DNA of 64,000 bases from Tenacibaculum sp. MAR_2009_124 (lineage in GTDB: Bacteria; Bacteroidota; Bacteroidia; Flavobacteriales; Flavobacteriaceae): positions 744,001 to 808,000 of the forward strand of contig NZ_FNSF01000005.1 of the NCBI RefSeq assembly GCF_900105455.1, given 5' to 3'. How positions within the stretch are numbered: position 1 is the first letter of the stretch; each line of letters starts with the position of its first letter. The translations under genes were made by a program, and so were the position numbers. The notes under the pieces were generated by a model that searched no databases, was not told the origin of the DNA, and was given only the letters and a program-made list of their open reading frames with translations. Positions 10,901 through 19,000 of this stretch are shown one piece after another.

Positions 10901-11376
10901 GAAATAAGGTCCCTATAGAACTTTGGAAATGAAGGAGAACCGTCAGCATTTTCTGACAATCTTAATTCTCCACCACTTCGTTTATATGGATAACAAACAA
11001 ATACACCTTGAATTTCCTCAAATTCACCAGGAAACCTCGCATCCGTAGGTAAAGTTATCGGAGTACTTCTAACTGCAGTATTTTGACGTGTTAGACTTTT
11101 TTCTTTCCTCTCCTGTTTCTTTAATTTTATCTCTTCTTTACTAGGAACACGTTTGTTATACTGCAAACATTCTGCATCGGCTTTTTTCGCGTCCTGACTT
11201 TTAAGATAATCATAAATTATATCAAGTTCTCTCGATGAGAATTGATGTTTTGCACTAGCTTTTTTGTATTTTTCAATAATAAGATTCTTCTCTTTTGGAA
11301 TAACCCCTTGTTGAGCATACAACAAATTAGTAAAGATAATGGTCAATAGAACCAAACTTAATTTAACTTTTCGCAT
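7909..11376 (-). CDS. Secreted peptidylarginine/agmatine deiminase-like enzyme with MAM-like, FN3 and CBM modules, T9SS cargo
   Basis: A 1155-residue exoprotein. After a signal peptide (cleavage near AQQG) and a charged pro-region, residues about 105-480 form a PAD_porph/agmatine deiminase domain. All five expected catalytic positions can be read: Asp209 (WVRDSGP), His317 and Asp319 (GTGHVDLY), Asn402 (YSNHLIVN) and Cys459 (GGSVHCLTKEF). Then come a small domain, a MAM-like module (about 605-750), three CBM5/12-like units (each Cys...Y-GD-V...KVYK...FDC) alternating with two FN3 domains, and a T9SS sorting domain (YPNPV...). Agmatine deiminases are usually cytosolic and single-domain; a secreted T9SS form recalls the Porphyromonas peptidylarginine deiminase. 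The substrate (protein-bound arginine, agmatine or peptides) is not fixed by the sequence. Confidence 0.85.
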   Translation of the reverse strand: MRKVKLSLVLLTIIFTNLLYAQQGVIPKEKNLIIEKYKKASAKHQFSSRELDIIYDYLKSQDAKKADAECLQYNKRVPSKEEIKLKKQERKEKSLTRQNTAVRSTPITLPTDARFPGEFEEIQGVFVCYPYKRSGGELRLSENADGSPSFPKFYRDLISAIQQAGVKVYISLRTQADSILLTRHFQEKGTPLSNYEFLINPTDSYWVRDSGPINFYYGTDDKIGWVDLNYGSYRGKDDALTPLWAQRFNFQYSYMPLEFEGGNMIMNGQQSLTTSDRIYKVNSTHSKAEIDQILKESFNLDYLHVLKELTYDGGTGHVDLYIDMLNENHFVYTKQPTEMANIPKYTDYQIVLDNVDYLSTQISPGGSNKPYSFGTVPYPTRDDGTVYDDRYEIGKNSRTYSNHLIVNKSIIQPVFNNGQTGNITNDEKALDIIRKQYPGYRIIPIDGRILKGTGGSVHCLTKEFIAENPVRFKHYPYYGKVDNCQSNYPVDVVITNKSGINRATLFSRIKGSSNWKQTRMTKGSNDHWSSNISLSSNPNGKIIEYYISATSNNGKTMTHPMTGAEGGAYTFWCTSSCSKEVVVNDSYLENFETRSNDWVQDANDNADWQLNSRGNKYLYIDNSASGNNHKAILKSPCFDLSGTSSATFNFKYFLYGSNDNGNILIEASDDNGFTWKRLWKNSGNNRFKWVDTDVSLNAYVGETVQLRITRIMGSTRSSGARIDDLVISTGSNNTSEPDYCKDIPMFNNTQTYQNGDLVQGGNGKVYKRINDNWSFQFDCSTGPSDTEAPTAPRNLVSSNIKQTTVDLSWSASTDNTTVTGYDVYKGSTLIASTASATTYKVMNLTENTSYSFTVKAKDEVGNTSNASNSITVKTLPVANSNDCSNIAAYQGGKIYTEGDQIVYQNKVYKRVNNQWIYQFDCGVEPSDTEAPTAPTDLSAFDVKQTSIQLFWKASTDNIAVTQYEIYQGTNKIGSVGPQTNNLFTVPSLTENTSYNFSVKAKDEAGNTSASSNVVIVKTLTNSNNCANIPAYQGGKVYSEGDQVVHNNKVYEVVNGRFAYQFDCTVSTRGAKVVNAVSNSDIKIYPNPVTTTFSIATDKNLKGASYAIFDSNGRILKRGAYTDNVSISKLNLISGTTYYFKLYVNNEVFEKKFIKK

Positions 11377-11476
11377 GTTATTTTTTAAAATGTTTAAATT
11401 GATTTTTAGTATTAAGTTTTATTTTCGAATTGAAATTCGAACACTAGCAGAACGATCGTTTTTTAATTTGCTGGAG

Positions 11477-11484
11477 CAAAACTA
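11477..11484 (-). promoter_or_regulatory. TAnnTTTG -7 box for the deiminase-like gene
   Basis: The minus strand reads TAGTTTTG about 100 bp upstream of the start codon. It matches the Bacteroidota -7 consensus; no convincing -33 element. Confidence 0.45.
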
Positions 11485-11660
11485 TTACAAACTTTTAGTT
11501 TTATTTTTATGAATATCAGGTAGGGTTTTTTGTTTTTGTGAAAAACACAAAAAAGGAAAAGAAATCAATTTTTAAAAATCTAAAAAAGAAACACTTAACC
11601 TACTACACTTTAATTAAAGAATTGAATAGACATATATTAGAGATAAAGTTGTGTGTATTT

Positions 11661-11837
11661 CACAAAAAAAACTGTTTTTATGATAATGCCATCAAAAACA
11701 GTAATTTGGTAAAATAGGTGAGTTCTCTTATTTTTAATAAGTACGGGAATGTATCTTTTGAATTTAATACTGCGAGAACATCTCGAGTCTTAATGAATGA
11801 TAAAGATGAATTGACCGTGAAAATTTATAATAACTAG
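11661..11837 (+). pseudogene. Decayed partial copy of the isoaspartyl peptidase gene
   Basis: Two blocks line up with the intact gene at 6728-7774. The block at about 11661-11719 matches 7317-7371, around the region just before the autocleavage Thr. The block at about 11736-11837 matches 7675-7774, including the last codons and the TAG stop (gaattgaccgt and tttataataactag are shared). The roughly 300 bp between them in the intact gene are missing and substitutions are scattered throughout, so this cannot be functional. It is in the same orientation as the intact gene and lies on the other side of the deiminase gene. Confidence 0.82.
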
Positions 11838-11943
11838 GAATGCTGACACTAATTTAAAGGAAGGTAATTTCATTTTATCGATCTGCTGCTACCATTCAAC
11901 GATAATTAATTATACATCTTAAAACAGTTGTTACTTTTAAATA

Positions 11944-13588
11944 GGCACTGTCATAAAATAGCTAAACCCTTGTTTTTACGAGGGTTTTGTTGTATCTTAT
12001 ATTCATAATAAACCCCGAAAATCACCAAAAAAGGTAAAAAACGGGGTTTCCATTTGTGTAATTATGAAAATACGAAGAATTTCTGAAATGCAACACCGCA
12101 TTTCAATTTTTTCCCCTCAGTGAGAATTATGATGCTCATTACACACGTTTTTTAGAGGGAGATTTGGGCAAAATCTATTCTGCTATTGATTGGGATGACT
12201 TGGTTACTACTTTAAATATTACTGAACAAAAAAAAGGGCGTAACTATCTTTTTAGCCCTAAAGGAAGACTTGGCTTGATGTTTTTAAAGCATTATGCCAA
12301 TTGTTCGGATAGGAAAATGATTGAACAACTCAACTCAAATTTAGACTATCAATTTTTCTGCGATATAGAATTAGGTTTTGAACGTTTAACAAACTATAAA
12401 ATAATAAGTCAAATACGTTGTGAATTAGCAGAGAAACTAGATATTAATTTAGTAGAAAAAGTTCTTTTTAATTCTTGGAAAAATCATATTGATAGTACCG
12501 ACCAAATCGTAATGGATGCTACTTGTTACGAAAGTGAAGTTCGTTATCCTACCATCCAGAAATTACTTTGGGAATCTGTTCACTGGTTGTACAATCAATT
12601 ACGTAAAACTTGCTCCATCTTAGGAACTAAGATGATCAGAAGTAGATATAACAAGTGGAAAAAACGTTACCAAGGATTTAGTAAAATGCGAAGAAAAACC
12701 AAGTCTAAACGTACTTCATTAACCCGAGCTTTACTGAAGCTATTAAGTAAGTTTATCGATTTTGAAAAGGAATTATCCAAGGCCTACAATATCGAGTTTA
12801 AGCCCTTGTATTATAAGCGAATCGACACAATCCAAAGAATTTACAAACAACAAAAAGATCATTTTGATACAGGAGAAAAAATCAAAGATAGAATTGTAAG
12901 TATTCATAAGGATTATATCCGTCCTATTGTTCGCGGAAAAGAAGTAAAGCCTGTTGAGTTTGGAGCAAAAGTTAACAAAGTTCAAATTGATGGAATTAGC
13001 TTTATAGAACATATTAATTTTAATGCGTTTCACGAAGGAAACCGTTTTATACAAACAGTTCAAAAAGCGCAAGGGTTAACTCGAAAAAAGGTAAAAGTAG
13101 CCGGTGGAGATAAAATTTATGCTACCAATAAAAACAGAACATATAGTAGCTCAAAAACCATACAGACAGACTTTATCCCCAAGGGTAGAAAACCTAAAAA
13201 TCATAAAGAGAAAAAGCAACTTAGGGCTATCATTGCTAAAGAAAGAGCAACAAGATTAGAAGGCTCTTTTGGTAAGGATAAAGAACATTATCACCTACGG
13301 AAAATAAAAGCCAAAACAAAAAAGAATGAAATTCTATGGATATTCTTTGGTATACACACAGGAAATGCATTAGAAATTGGTCGAAGAAAAATAGCTCAAA
13401 CAGACCAACAAATAGCCTAAAATAAAATCTTAGTATTTTTTTCATGGGAGAGCTACGTCTTGTAGGTACGTTTTTAGGAGATTCAATCAATAAAACCTCT
13501 TTTAAACAGAAATAGAGGATAGAATTTATATAATTTTATCCTCTATTTTCAATGTATTTTAAAAAATAGACTGTTTTCTGAAAGTGCC
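11944..13588 (+). mobile_element. IS5/IS1182-like insertion sequence (about 1645 bp)
   Basis: Imperfect terminal inverted repeats of about 18-20 bp bound the transposase gene: ggcactgtcataaaatag on the left, and the reverse complement of ctgttttctgaaagtgcc on the right. The dinucleotide TA flanks both ends (11942-11943 and 13589-13590) and is the likely target duplication, as in several IS5-type groups. Hairpins lie just inside the left end (11964-11987 and 12010-12049) and after the transposase stop (13511-13547); they probably insulate the transposase from neighbouring transcription. The outer boundary could shift by a base or two. Confidence 0.8.
12164..13420 (+). CDS. IS5/IS1182-like transposase, N-terminus disrupted by a one-base shift
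   Basis: A DDE transposase of the IS4/IS5 type. Visible are VMDATCYESEVRYPT (first Asp), the conserved block IRPIVRGKEVKPVEFGAK, GGDKIYATNKNR (second Asp) and the region with ERATRLEGSFGKDKEHY (Glu). In this frame the first usable codon is the TTG at 12164, but coding sequence clearly extends upstream (SENYDAHYTRFLEGD) to a stop at 12065-12067. An ATG at 12064-12066 would join it as MKYEEFLKC if the run of four A at 12067-12070 were three. So the gene either lost its start by a one-base insertion or the sequence has a run-length error. The catalytic part is intact. Confidence 0.85.
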   Translation: MGKIYSAIDWDDLVTTLNITEQKKGRNYLFSPKGRLGLMFLKHYANCSDRKMIEQLNSNLDYQFFCDIELGFERLTNYKIISQIRCELAEKLDINLVEKVLFNSWKNHIDSTDQIVMDATCYESEVRYPTIQKLLWESVHWLYNQLRKTCSILGTKMIRSRYNKWKKRYQGFSKMRRKTKSKRTSLTRALLKLLSKFIDFEKELSKAYNIEFKPLYYKRIDTIQRIYKQQKDHFDTGEKIKDRIVSIHKDYIRPIVRGKEVKPVEFGAKVNKVQIDGISFIEHINFNAFHEGNRFIQTVQKAQGLTRKKVKVAGGDKIYATNKNRTYSSSKTIQTDFIPKGRKPKNHKEKKQLRAIIAKERATRLEGSFGKDKEHYHLRKIKAKTKKNEILWIFFGIHTGNALEIGRRKIAQTDQQIA

Positions 13589-13592
13589 TAAA

Positions 13593-13684
13593 TATATTTT
13601 TCCCAAAATATGTTAGTTTTCCCAACTAAATAACATCTCAGCATTGCTTATATTTTTCCCAAAGCACAGTTGAGGTGTTTTTTT
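13593..13684 (+). other. TTCCCC-rich hairpin element, copy A
   Basis: This non-coding block has ttttccc motifs at regular points and ends in a 17-base imperfect stem (13632-13648 with 13663-13679) followed by seven T, so it looks like the end of a small transcript or a terminator. It resembles 13896-13987 along its length. It starts right beside the right end of the IS5-like element and ends at the ATG of a short open frame. Its function is unknown. Confidence 0.55.
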
Positions 13685-13870
13685 ATGCATAATATTTATA
13701 GCAACCTTGATTTGAAACTACTTCAAAAGAAGAAGAAGAAGGGAAAAAATGTGTTTATTACGGTAACCTCACTTAGTAAATGGTATTATTTTATCTATAA
13801 ACAATCTTCAAACGGAATTAAATGGCATTTCACCGACTTATTGAAACCATTAAACGAATACTTAAATTAA
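13685..13870 (+). CDS. Possible small protein, unknown function
   Basis: An open frame of 61 codons starting at the ATG that directly follows hairpin element A. It is Lys-rich near residues 15-22, followed by KNVFITVTSLSKWYYFIY, which looks like it could fold. It lies between the two TTCCCC hairpin elements. No family is recognised and no promoter or ribosome-binding signal supports it, so it may be chance. Confidence 0.25.
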   Translation: MHNIYSNLDLKLLQKKKKKGKNVFITVTSLSKWYYFIYKQSSNGIKWHFTDLLKPLNEYLN

Positions 13871-13895
13871 ATCCCCTAATTCAATATAAATTCGT

Positions 13896-13987
13896 ACTAT
13901 AATTATTCCCCAATAGTTAGTTTTTTTTCCCCAATTAAAAACATCTTAATTGTTGCTTTTTTCCCCTAGCACAATCAGGTGTTTTTT
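13896..13987. other. TTCCCC-rich hairpin element, copy B
   Basis: A second version of the block at 13593-13684: ttcccc motifs, gttag, aacatct, then a stem (13939-13956 with 13968-13982) and six T. Read on the minus strand the same stem is followed by a T-run, so it may also terminate the ABC-F gene that ends at 14002. Confidence 0.55.
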
Positions 13988-14001
13988 AATTTTTAAAAGA
14001 A

Positions 14002-15861
14002 TTATTCTTCAAGTTTCATTGAAAGTTCAAACCAGCGTTCTTCTTTCTCCTCAATATTTTCTATAATTTCCTGAAGTTCTAATGATTTTTCATTAATTTC
14101 TTCTGGAGCGATCGTTCCAGCGCTAAACATCTCTTCAATGATCTTACGCTTTTTTTGTAATCTTTCTATATCTTTTTCTAACGCCCCATACTCTCTTTTC
14201 TCATTGTAGTTGAGCTTTCCTTTTTTCGGTGCATTAACCACCGCTTCGGCAACCTTTTTCTCTTCTTTCACCTGAGGTTGATGAGAATTTTCATAGGCTC
14301 TGAAATCCGAGTAATTTCCAGGGAAGTTCTCCACTACTCCTTCTCCTCTAAAGACAAAAAGAGAATCAACTATTTTATCCATAAAATAACGATCATGCGA
14401 AACTACCATTAAATTCCCAGGATAATCTAGTAAGAAACTTTCCAAAACGTTTAACGTAACTACATCCAAATCGTTTGTAGGCTCATCGAGTATCAAAAAG
14501 TTAGGGTTTTGAATTAACACAGCACATAAGTACAATCGTTTTTGTTCTCCTCCTGATAATTTTTCTACAAAATCATACTGCTTTTTTCTATCAAATAAAA
14601 AACGTTCAAGGAGTTGTCCCGCCGAAATTTTTCGTCCTTTTGTTAATGGAATATACTCACCAAACTCTTTAATAACTTCAATAACTTTTTGACCTTCTTT
14701 TATTTGTATACCGTTTTGAGTATAATACCCGAATTTCACAGTTTCTCCGGTAACTACCTTCCCTCCATCAACACCTTCTCGCTGAGTTAAAATATTAAGG
14801 AAAGATGATTTCCCAGTTCCATTTTTCCCAATAACTCCAATACGCTCTCCTTTTTTAAAAACATATTCGAAACCATCAAGAATTAAAGTGTCGCCAAACG
14901 ACTTTTTTAGGTTATGAAGCTCAACGATTTTACTTCCTAAGCGCTCCATATTTATTTCGAGTTGAACCTGATGATCTTGTCTTCTCTGATGTGCTTTATT
15001 TTTGATCTCAAAAAAGTCATCAATTCTCGATTTTGATTTCGTAGTTCTGGCTTTTGGTTGACGACGCATCCAATCGAGCTCTTTTTTAAATAAACTTTTG
15101 GCTTTGCTTAAATTTGTGGCTTCTAAAGCTAAGCGTTCTTCTTTATTTTGCAAGTAGTACGAATAGTTCCCTTTGTACTTGTATAATTTTCCGTTGTCAA
15201 GCTCTAAAATTTCATTACAAACACGTTCTAAAAAATAACGGTCGTGCGTTACCATAAACAAGGTAATTTTCTCCTTAGCAAAAAACGCCTCTAACCATTC
15301 AATCATTTCTAAATCTAAATGGTTGGTTGGCTCATCTAAAATTAAAAGATCCGGCTTATTAATTAAAATTATAGCTAAACCTAAACGTTTTTTTTGACCT
15401 CCTGAAAGTGTTTTTACCTTCTGTGTTAAGTTATCAAGTTTAAGCCTAGAAAGTATTTGTTTATATTGGGTTTCGAAATCCCAAGCATTATGCTGCTCCA
15501 TGAGTTCAAATGCTTTTTGATAAGCCTCTTGGTTATCAGGGTTTTCTAATGCTTCTTCATACTGTTGAATTATTGGTAAAATTTTATTTTCTGTTGAAAA
15601 AATGGTTTCTTCAATAGTTAAATCTTCATCAAAACTTGAATCTTGAGCTAAATAGGCAATGTGAATTCCTTTTCTATTAATTACCTGACCCGTATCAGGA
15701 GTATCTTTCCCAGCTATAATATTTAAAATAGAAGTCTTTCCACTTCCATTTTTTGCAACAAATGCGATTTTCTGGTCTTTATTGATTCCAAAAGAAATAT
15801 CTTGAAATAATACTTTTTCTCCGTAAGATTTAGAGATGTTTTCTACCGTTAAATAATTCAT
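14002..15861 (-). CDS. ABC-F family ATPase (Uup/EttA-type)
   Basis: A 619-residue soluble protein with two ABC ATPase domains and no membrane segments, the ABC-F plan of ribosome-associated ATPases. Domain 1 has a Walker A at 36-43 (AKNGSGKT), signature LSGGQKKR and Walker B LLILDEPTNHLDL. Domain 2 has GKNGTGKS, LSGGEQKR and FLILDEPTNDLDV. The linker between them is charged (RRQPKARTTKSKSR), as in ABC-F proteins that reach into the ribosomal tRNA site. A C-terminal coiled coil (about 555-619) places it closest to Uup. It could instead be an antibiotic-resistance ABC-F, but nothing in the context suggests that. Confidence 0.88.
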   Translation of the reverse strand: MNYLTVENISKSYGEKVLFQDISFGINKDQKIAFVAKNGSGKTSILNIIAGKDTPDTGQVINRKGIHIAYLAQDSSFDEDLTIEETIFSTENKILPIIQQYEEALENPDNQEAYQKAFELMEQHNAWDFETQYKQILSRLKLDNLTQKVKTLSGGQKKRLGLAIILINKPDLLILDEPTNHLDLEMIEWLEAFFAKEKITLFMVTHDRYFLERVCNEILELDNGKLYKYKGNYSYYLQNKEERLALEATNLSKAKSLFKKELDWMRRQPKARTTKSKSRIDDFFEIKNKAHQRRQDHQVQLEINMERLGSKIVELHNLKKSFGDTLILDGFEYVFKKGERIGVIGKNGTGKSSFLNILTQREGVDGGKVVTGETVKFGYYTQNGIQIKEGQKVIEVIKEFGEYIPLTKGRKISAGQLLERFLFDRKKQYDFVEKLSGGEQKRLYLCAVLIQNPNFLILDEPTNDLDVVTLNVLESFLLDYPGNLMVVSHDRYFMDKIVDSLFVFRGEGVVENFPGNYSDFRAYENSHQPQVKEEKKVAEAVVNAPKKGKLNYNEKREYGALEKDIERLQKKRKIIEEMFSAGTIAPEEINEKSLELQEIIENIEEKEERWFELSMKLEE

Positions 15862-15922
15862 TTGACAAAAGTAAATAAAAACAATACCAAACTATTCTCA
15901 AAGCAACACAAAAATGACTTAT

Positions 15923-15951
15923 AAAAAAAGAGGTTGCTTTTAACAACCTCT
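15923..15951 (-). terminator. Intrinsic terminator after S8 peptidase 1
   Basis: Minus-strand hairpin with arms agaggttg and caacctct (15929-15936 / 15944-15951) and a T-run of seven. Confidence 0.85.
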
Positions 15952-16011
15952 TATTCATCATCGAGTATTCGTTTCTTAAAAAGAAACGTTTATCATAAAA
16001 TTCTAATCAAA

Positions 16012-19000
16012 TTACTTTTTAACAATTTTCGATGTTAATAGTTTTTGACCATCATTAACCTCTAATATATAAACACCAGACTCCAAGTTCGATACATCTA
16101 AATAAGATTTTAACTTACCTTTTTCTATTACGCTCCCTAGAGTATTAACTATTGCATAAGGCGCTCCTTTTAAAGAAGAAAGTCCTTTTATTTCAACTAT
16201 TGACTCCGCAGGGTTAGGATATACCATTATATCTGAAAGCACCTTGTTTTTAAGTGTTTCTGCATTGATATTACCAAACACTCCATTTGAACTCCCTCCG
16301 TTCGAGACAATGTTTACGGTATAATCTTCAACTTCTCCATAACCAAATATTTCACATGCCGTTTGACTTCCATCCCACTTCATTGAAACTCTCATTCTTG
16401 TTTGTCCCAACGTTGCTGAATAAGGAATATTTACTTCTGTTGTTAATAGATCATAACTTGATGAGCTTCCCTCCGAAACCCTTTCCGAAGCAGAAAAAAC
16501 TCCATCCTGATTATAATCAATCCAAGCCGCCCAATACTCTACATATGGAGTAGCTGAAAAACCAGCACTAAATAATAAGTGATATGTACCTCCCTTTCCG
16601 ACAGTAGCTACTTTATTTGTATAGTCTCCATATCCATAATCACTTCCTGTGCTATTTGTCATTCCTCCAAAAGCTACATAATCTATCCATTCATAATTAG
16701 CATTATTTCCACCAGAAGAACAGTAACTAACCGCATTACTAAGCGTGGTTGCCGTTGTAGTAGCCGGTGCAGATTCATTCCCTGCTGCATCAAACGCCAC
16801 AACAGTAAATGTGTATGTTGTATTTGGGTTCAATCCAGTAACATTCATAAAAGTATCCGTTACAGTCCCTACAAGGTTTCCATTAGCATAAACGTAATAT
16901 CCTTCTACACCAATATTATCAGTTGAGGCGGTCCAAGTTAAACGCACTTGAGTTTGTGTTATATTTGAAGCAGTTAAATTACCTGGTACCGAAGGAGCAA
17001 TATTATCTACTTCACTCAATGTAGTTGCTGTAACAGTAGCTGGTGCAGACTCATTATTAGCCGCATCAAACGCTACAACTGTAAAAGTATATGTTGTATT
17101 CGGATTCAATCCGGTAACATTCATAAATGTATCTGTCGTAGTACCAACAAGGTTTCCGTCAACATATACATAATACCCCTCTACTCCTATATTATCCGTT
17201 GAAGCCGCCCAACTTAAACGTACTTCAGTCTGGGTAATATTTGAAGTTGTTAAATTACTTGGTACCGAAGGAGCTTGTGTATCGCTCTGAGAACCACCAA
17301 TAACAACTGTATAATCTTCTGTTTCACCATAATCATAAACTCCACAAGCGCTAGGAACTGCATTATATCTTAAGATAACACGCATTCTTGTTGCTCCTTC
17401 TTTTGCACTAGCAGGAACGGTAAACGTACCAGAAACGGCTGTGTTGGTTGATGGAGATTTTGTCCATACTGTTTCATCTGGGTCAGAAAAATCACCATCC
17501 TGATTATAATCGATAAACACAGCATAACCTTCGCTGTAAACTGAGCCTGTCCATCTTGGTGTAATAACAATAGTATATTCTGTTGATTTTTCAAGGTCAG
17601 TTGAGACACTCGTGAAATCTGAATATCCACTTGTTCCTCCTGACGTTTTGTTTATCGTTCCGAGTTGTACTCTTTGAATATGTTCTTCGCTTGAATTATT
17701 TCCCCTTGATTCGCAATATTGAACAGACGGAGGCCCTGTCGATTGCGTTGTAAAATTCACAGAGCTACTGTAATTCGAATTTCCTGTAGGACATACACTA
17801 CGAACTTGAACCTCATACTGAGTACCCTCAGATAACCCACTTAATGTTGTTGAAGTTGACAGAACAGGTACAGTTGTCCAGGTAGTTGTACCCACTTGGC
17901 GATATCTAACCTGATAGGTAGCTTGCGGAACAGTATCCCAAGAAACTGTAACCCCAGAAGCGGTAACATTAGAAGTAGATACACCAGTAGGAACCGTAGC
18001 ATTACAAGCAGTTGTATTTCCTGAAATACCCGTTACTATTAATGAATAATCTTGCTTTCCACCAACTAATGATCCCTTATGAGTAACAGTAATTGTATAG
18101 GTTCCTGAAGCATTTTCCACATCAACTCTTTCAAAAGGGTCAACATTATTATCTTGTTTAGCGCTTGTTGTCGCTCCTGTTAATTTATACGGAAAATAAG
18201 TAGTTCCGTTTTTAGACACTCTAATATCCAAATCGTTTACTAAAACAGGCGTAGTTGAGTTTACAGATGTTGTAGCCGTTCCGGGTCTGTCCGTCCATGA
18301 TATCGAAGCTAACAATGGACTTGTTCCATCTGACTGAACAGTAATTGTATATGTTTGTCCTGAGCTTAACGTTAACTCTTCAATTTTAGATTGATTTCCT
18401 TTATTAGTAACTGTTTCTGCGGCTCTTTTTGTATTTAACAATCCCCAACCAAAAACAGCGTCGGGTCCTGAAGCTCCAGCATCATCAGCTGTATGCAAAG
18501 CCAACCCTTTTAAAGTAGCTGCTTTCATAAAATCTCCATTGTTTAAGTTTTTATGATGCTGTTGAAGTAATAATAATGAACCAGCTACATTTGGCCCTGA
18601 CATTGATGTTCCGCTAATAGAGTAATAATCATTGTTTGGATTTCCATCACTCATATTAGGAGCACCAGGATTCATGGCTAAACTTTGAAAATCAAACGAA
18701 GAGTATACATCAGTACCATTTCCTGTAATGTCCGGTTTAATTCTAAAATCATCCGTAGGTCCTTCACTACTTCCAGAGTTAATAACTACTGAAATTAAGT
18801 TACCACTTGCATCAACACTTGCGTCTTGTGCATTCGCTACCACTAAATTGTTTTTAGCTGTTGATGCCGCAGTTAATTTATCGAATCCATAACCTCCAGA
18901 AGGATTGTTATTAGCCGTATTATCATCACCATCATTTCCTGCTGATCTAACCATTAAATAATAGGGCGCATTGAACATAAGTTGATCCCATTGACGAGAT

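Noticed and set aside
12773..13490. Minus-strand frames over the IS5-like transposase
   Set aside because: Shadow frames; the plus-strand DDE transposase accounts for the region.
16287..16926. Plus-strand frames opposite S8 peptidase 1, including a Ser/Ile/Cys-rich one
   Set aside because: They arise from the complement of repetitive FN3/GEVED codons; composition is unlike real proteins.
16740..17277. Possible tandem DNA repeat or CRISPR-like array
   Set aside because: The repeat is the coding sequence of two FN3 domains with a 276-bp period, not short repeats with unique spacers.
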